From Chloroflexota bacterium (GTDB taxonomy: Bacteria > Chloroflexota > Dehalococcoidia > UBA3495), in the NCBI GenBank assembly GCA_022571575.1, contig JACZXN010000126.1, forward strand, positions 1-5,863: 5,863 nucleotides of DNA, in the 5' to 3' direction. The notes below the pieces were generated by a model, which saw only the letters and a program-made list of their open reading frames with translations, was not told where the DNA came from and searched no databases. Positions 3,985 to 5,863 of the stretch are shown one piece after another. How positions within the stretch are numbered: the first letter of the stretch is position 1; every line of letters starts with the position of its first letter. The position numbers were made by a program, and so were the translations under genes.

Positions 3985-5646
3985 ATGGCGCAGAACGAGA
4001 TTGACGCGGCATTCCAGCAGTTGTCCCAAAGGCTGATCAAAGAGCATTGGGACTTCTATCCCACCGCCGGGTCGCGCATCGGGCGGCACGAATACGACGG
4101 CCGCCTGCCCGACCTCTCGCCTTCCCAGAACGCCCGCCGTGAGGGAGAGTTGCGCCGCGGACTGGCCGAGCTACGTGAATTGGACGCCAACGCCCTGGAC
4201 GAGTCCGGCCGGATGAGCTACCGGATGATGGAGTTGTTCTTGCGCCGGGAGCTGTTCATCTTCAACGACCTCAAGCCCCTGGAAAACAACCCGATGCGCC
4301 ACACCGGATACCTGAACGTGAGCGGCTACATCCGCCGCGATTACGCACCTCTCGAAGACCGGCTGCGCTCAGCCGCCTCCGCCCTGCGGCAGGCGCCCGA
4401 GTTCCTGGAGGTGTTGGACCGGGCGCTGGCCGGCGACCTGTCTTCCCATGTCGTGGAGATGAGCGTGGAGAGCTATTCGGGCATGGCCCGGTTCTACCGC
4501 GTGGACCTGGCCCAAGCTGCCCAGGACGTGAAAGACCCGGAAATCGTGAAGGAATTCGATGCGGCCAGGGAGCAGGCCGCCGCCGCCCTTGACCGCTTCG
4601 TTGACCGCCTCAAACCCCGGGGCGGGCACGGGCCCGAAGGGTTCGCCATCGGTCCGGAGCTATATTCGGCTATGCTGGCCACCGGCGAGGGCCTGGAAGC
4701 CCCTCTGAGCCGGATCGCGGCCATCGGACAGGCCAATCTGGAAGACAACCTGGCCCGCATCAAAGAGGTGGCCCAGGGCATCTCGCCGGGCCGCCCGGTC
4801 CCAGAGATAGTCGAAGAGATCGGGCGCAACCACCCCCAACCCCAGGACCTGATCCCCGAGACACGGGACATGCTGGAGGACATCCGCCAGTCGCTCATCG
4901 ACTTCGACGTGATCAGCGTGCCCTCCGAGGACCGTTGCCAGGTCATCGAGACTCCCACCTACATGCGCTACGCCTTCGCCGCCATGGACAGCGCCGGGGC
5001 CCTGGAGACCATGGCCACCGAGTCCTTCTACTACGTGACACCCGTGGAGGAGGACTGGACCGCCCAACAGCAGGAGGAATGGCTCTCCAACTTCAACTAC
5101 GACACGCTGAAGATCATCTCCATCCACGAGGTCTACCCCGGCCATTTCGTGCACCACCTGCACAACCGCTACGGGCGGGAACTGCCCCTGGTCAACCGGG
5201 TTGCAACCTCCTACTCCTTCACCGAGGGCTGGGCCCATTACACCGAGCAGATGATGCTGGAAACGAGGTACGGGGAAGGACAGCCGAGACTGTTGTTGAC
5301 CCAGCTACTGGAGGCGCTGGTCCGCAACTGCCGCTATCTGTGCTCCCTCCGGATGCACACGGAAGGGATGACGCTGGAGGACGCCACCCGGTTCTTCATG
5401 GACAACGCTTACATGGCCGAACTGCCAGCCCGAAGGGAGGCCCTGCGGGGGACATTCGACCCCGGATACCTCAACTACACCCTGGGAAAGTTGATGATTC
5501 TCAAGCTGCGGGAAGACTACCGGAGGGAACAGGGGAGCGAATATAGCCTAAAGAAGTTCCACGACCGTCTGCTTTCCTTTGGTGGCCCGGCTTTACCACT
5601 GCTTAGACCCGCCCTGCTCAAGAACCCAGGCGATTCAGCGCTTTAG
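3985..5646 (+). CDS. DUF885 family protein, putative zinc metallopeptidase
   Basis: The product has 553 residues from ATG 3985, close to the usual size of DUF885 proteins. The N-terminal half is mostly helical and carries family-like segments such as the NVSGYIRRDYAPLEDRLRSA region (about 112-131). The probable active site is HEVYPGH (381-387), a gluzincin-type HExxxH in which His381 and His387 should bind zinc and Glu382 should act as general base. The TEGWAHYTE segment (413-421) is expected to supply Glu414 as third ligand. The C-terminus has the typical YTLGKLMILKLREDY and FHDRLLSFGGPALPLL segments. No signal peptide is seen, so it is probably cytoplasmic. All apparent catalytic residues are present, but the substrate is unknown; relatives are only predicted peptidases or hydrolases. 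A terminator lies immediately upstream and no clear promoter falls between them. The gene converges with a PIG-L-type gene 29 bases past its stop. Confidence 0.9.
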   Translation: MAQNEIDAAFQQLSQRLIKEHWDFYPTAGSRIGRHEYDGRLPDLSPSQNARREGELRRGLAELRELDANALDESGRMSYRMMELFLRRELFIFNDLKPLENNPMRHTGYLNVSGYIRRDYAPLEDRLRSAASALRQAPEFLEVLDRALAGDLSSHVVEMSVESYSGMARFYRVDLAQAAQDVKDPEIVKEFDAAREQAAAALDRFVDRLKPRGGHGPEGFAIGPELYSAMLATGEGLEAPLSRIAAIGQANLEDNLARIKEVAQGISPGRPVPEIVEEIGRNHPQPQDLIPETRDMLEDIRQSLIDFDVISVPSEDRCQVIETPTYMRYAFAAMDSAGALETMATESFYYVTPVEEDWTAQQQEEWLSNFNYDTLKIISIHEVYPGHFVHHLHNRYGRELPLVNRVATSYSFTEGWAHYTEQMMLETRYGEGQPRLLLTQLLEALVRNCRYLCSLRMHTEGMTLEDATRFFMDNAYMAELPARREALRGTFDPGYLNYTLGKLMILKLREDYRREQGSEYSLKKFHDRLLSFGGPALPLLRPALLKNPGDSAL

Positions 5647-5657
5647 ACGCTCGTGGT

Positions 5658-5680
5658 CTTAGGCTTGGGTACGGCCTAGG
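5658..5680. repeat. imperfect inverted repeat between convergent gene ends
   Basis: CTTAGGC (5658-5664) and GCCTAGG (5674-5680) can form a 7-bp stem with one G-T pair and a nine-base loop, overlapping the stop codon of the - strand gene. There is no T-run on either side, so it is at best a weak or factor-assisted terminator. Confidence 0.3.
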
Positions 5681-5863
5681 TGCGGAAAGTGATCTTCCGG
5701 AATGCCTCGACGAACTCCACTCCAGAGCCGCCGACTTCTAGCTGGGCACGTTCCTTGATGAAATCTTCGATCTCTTTCCCGGTCCGGCCGTCCATCTGAC
5801 TCTTGTGGGCGGCCACCGCCTTCAACTTGGCGTCCATGGACTCCGATATATCGATGGTGGTGT
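5676..5863 (-). CDS. PIG-L/LmbE-type deacetylase, C-terminal end (5' partial)
   Basis: The frame enters from the right edge and runs 61 complete codons to a TAG stop (complement of 5676-5678). The visible peptide resembles the C-terminus of PIG-L/LmbE deacetylases. It has a TTIDISESMDAKLKAVAAHKSQ stretch near its start, matching the family's DIS-T-D-K--AL-AH-SQ pattern, a charged helix with FIKERAQ, and then GVEFVEAFRKI, which matches the common G-EYAEAFR-I ending. The family removes N-acetyl groups from sugars, as in GlcNAc-PI, mycothiol or bacillithiol precursors, using a zinc site near the N-terminus. That site is outside the window, so neither activity nor substrate can be judged. The gene is convergent with the DUF885 gene. 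Confidence 0.75.
   Translation of the reverse strand, partial: TTIDISESMDAKLKAVAAHKSQMDGRTGKEIEDFIKERAQLEVGGSGVEFVEAFRKITFRT

Noticed and set aside
4660..5238. 192-codon frame antisense to the DUF885 gene
   Set aside because: It is opposite the catalytic motifs of a well-supported gene. Its Gly/Val/His-rich composition is typical of an antisense shadow.
5647..5680. Intrinsic terminator between the DUF885 and PIG-L-type genes
   Set aside because: An imperfect 7-bp inverted repeat is present, but neither strand has a following T-run, so it is listed only as a repeat.

Overview
The window looks like a GC-rich bacterial chromosome. The gene set (a split-off L1-L10-L12 ribosomal cluster, an S41-type lipoprotein, EthD-like, DUF885 and PIG-L/LmbE proteins) would fit a Chloroflexota relative, for example a Dehalococcoidia or SAR202-like metagenomic genome. 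That placement is inferred from general resemblance and not demonstrated.

Region 1 (1-1980, + strand) is the end of a ribosomal-protein operon. It contains the C-terminus of L1 (rplA), a structured L10 leader with an intrinsic terminator, L10 (rplJ) with an unusual 83-residue acidic tail, L7/L12 (rplL), and a 77-residue zinc-ribbon protein of unknown function. The last three genes all appear to start with TTG behind strong Shine-Dalgarno sequences. A compact hairpin with T-runs on both strands closes the operon. The genes rpoB and rpoC, the usual downstream neighbours, are absent.

Region 2 (2002-3402, - strand) encodes a predicted lipoprotein with the N-terminal helical region, PDZ domain and S41 (CtpA/Prc-like) protease fold. 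The Ser and Lys of the catalytic dyad line up with Arg370 and Asp395, so it is probably a pseudoprotease. This is the most striking observation in the window. A 199-bp divergent intergenic region (3403-3601) holds plausible promoters for this gene and for the next one.

Region 3 (3602-5863) holds a small EthD-family protein (+) and a strong intrinsic terminator. A 553-residue DUF885 putative metallopeptidase (+) with HExxPGH and EGWAHY motifs starts immediately behind that terminator. The 3' end of a PIG-L/LmbE-type deacetylase gene lies on the - strand and runs out of the window.

The ribosomal genes form one functional unit: L10 and L12 build the stalk, and L10 probably represses its own operon through the leader. 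The other genes look like housekeeping or catabolic single units, and I see no clear shared pathway. There are no tRNA or rRNA genes, CRISPR arrays or mobile elements. No gene-free stretch exceeds 200 bases.
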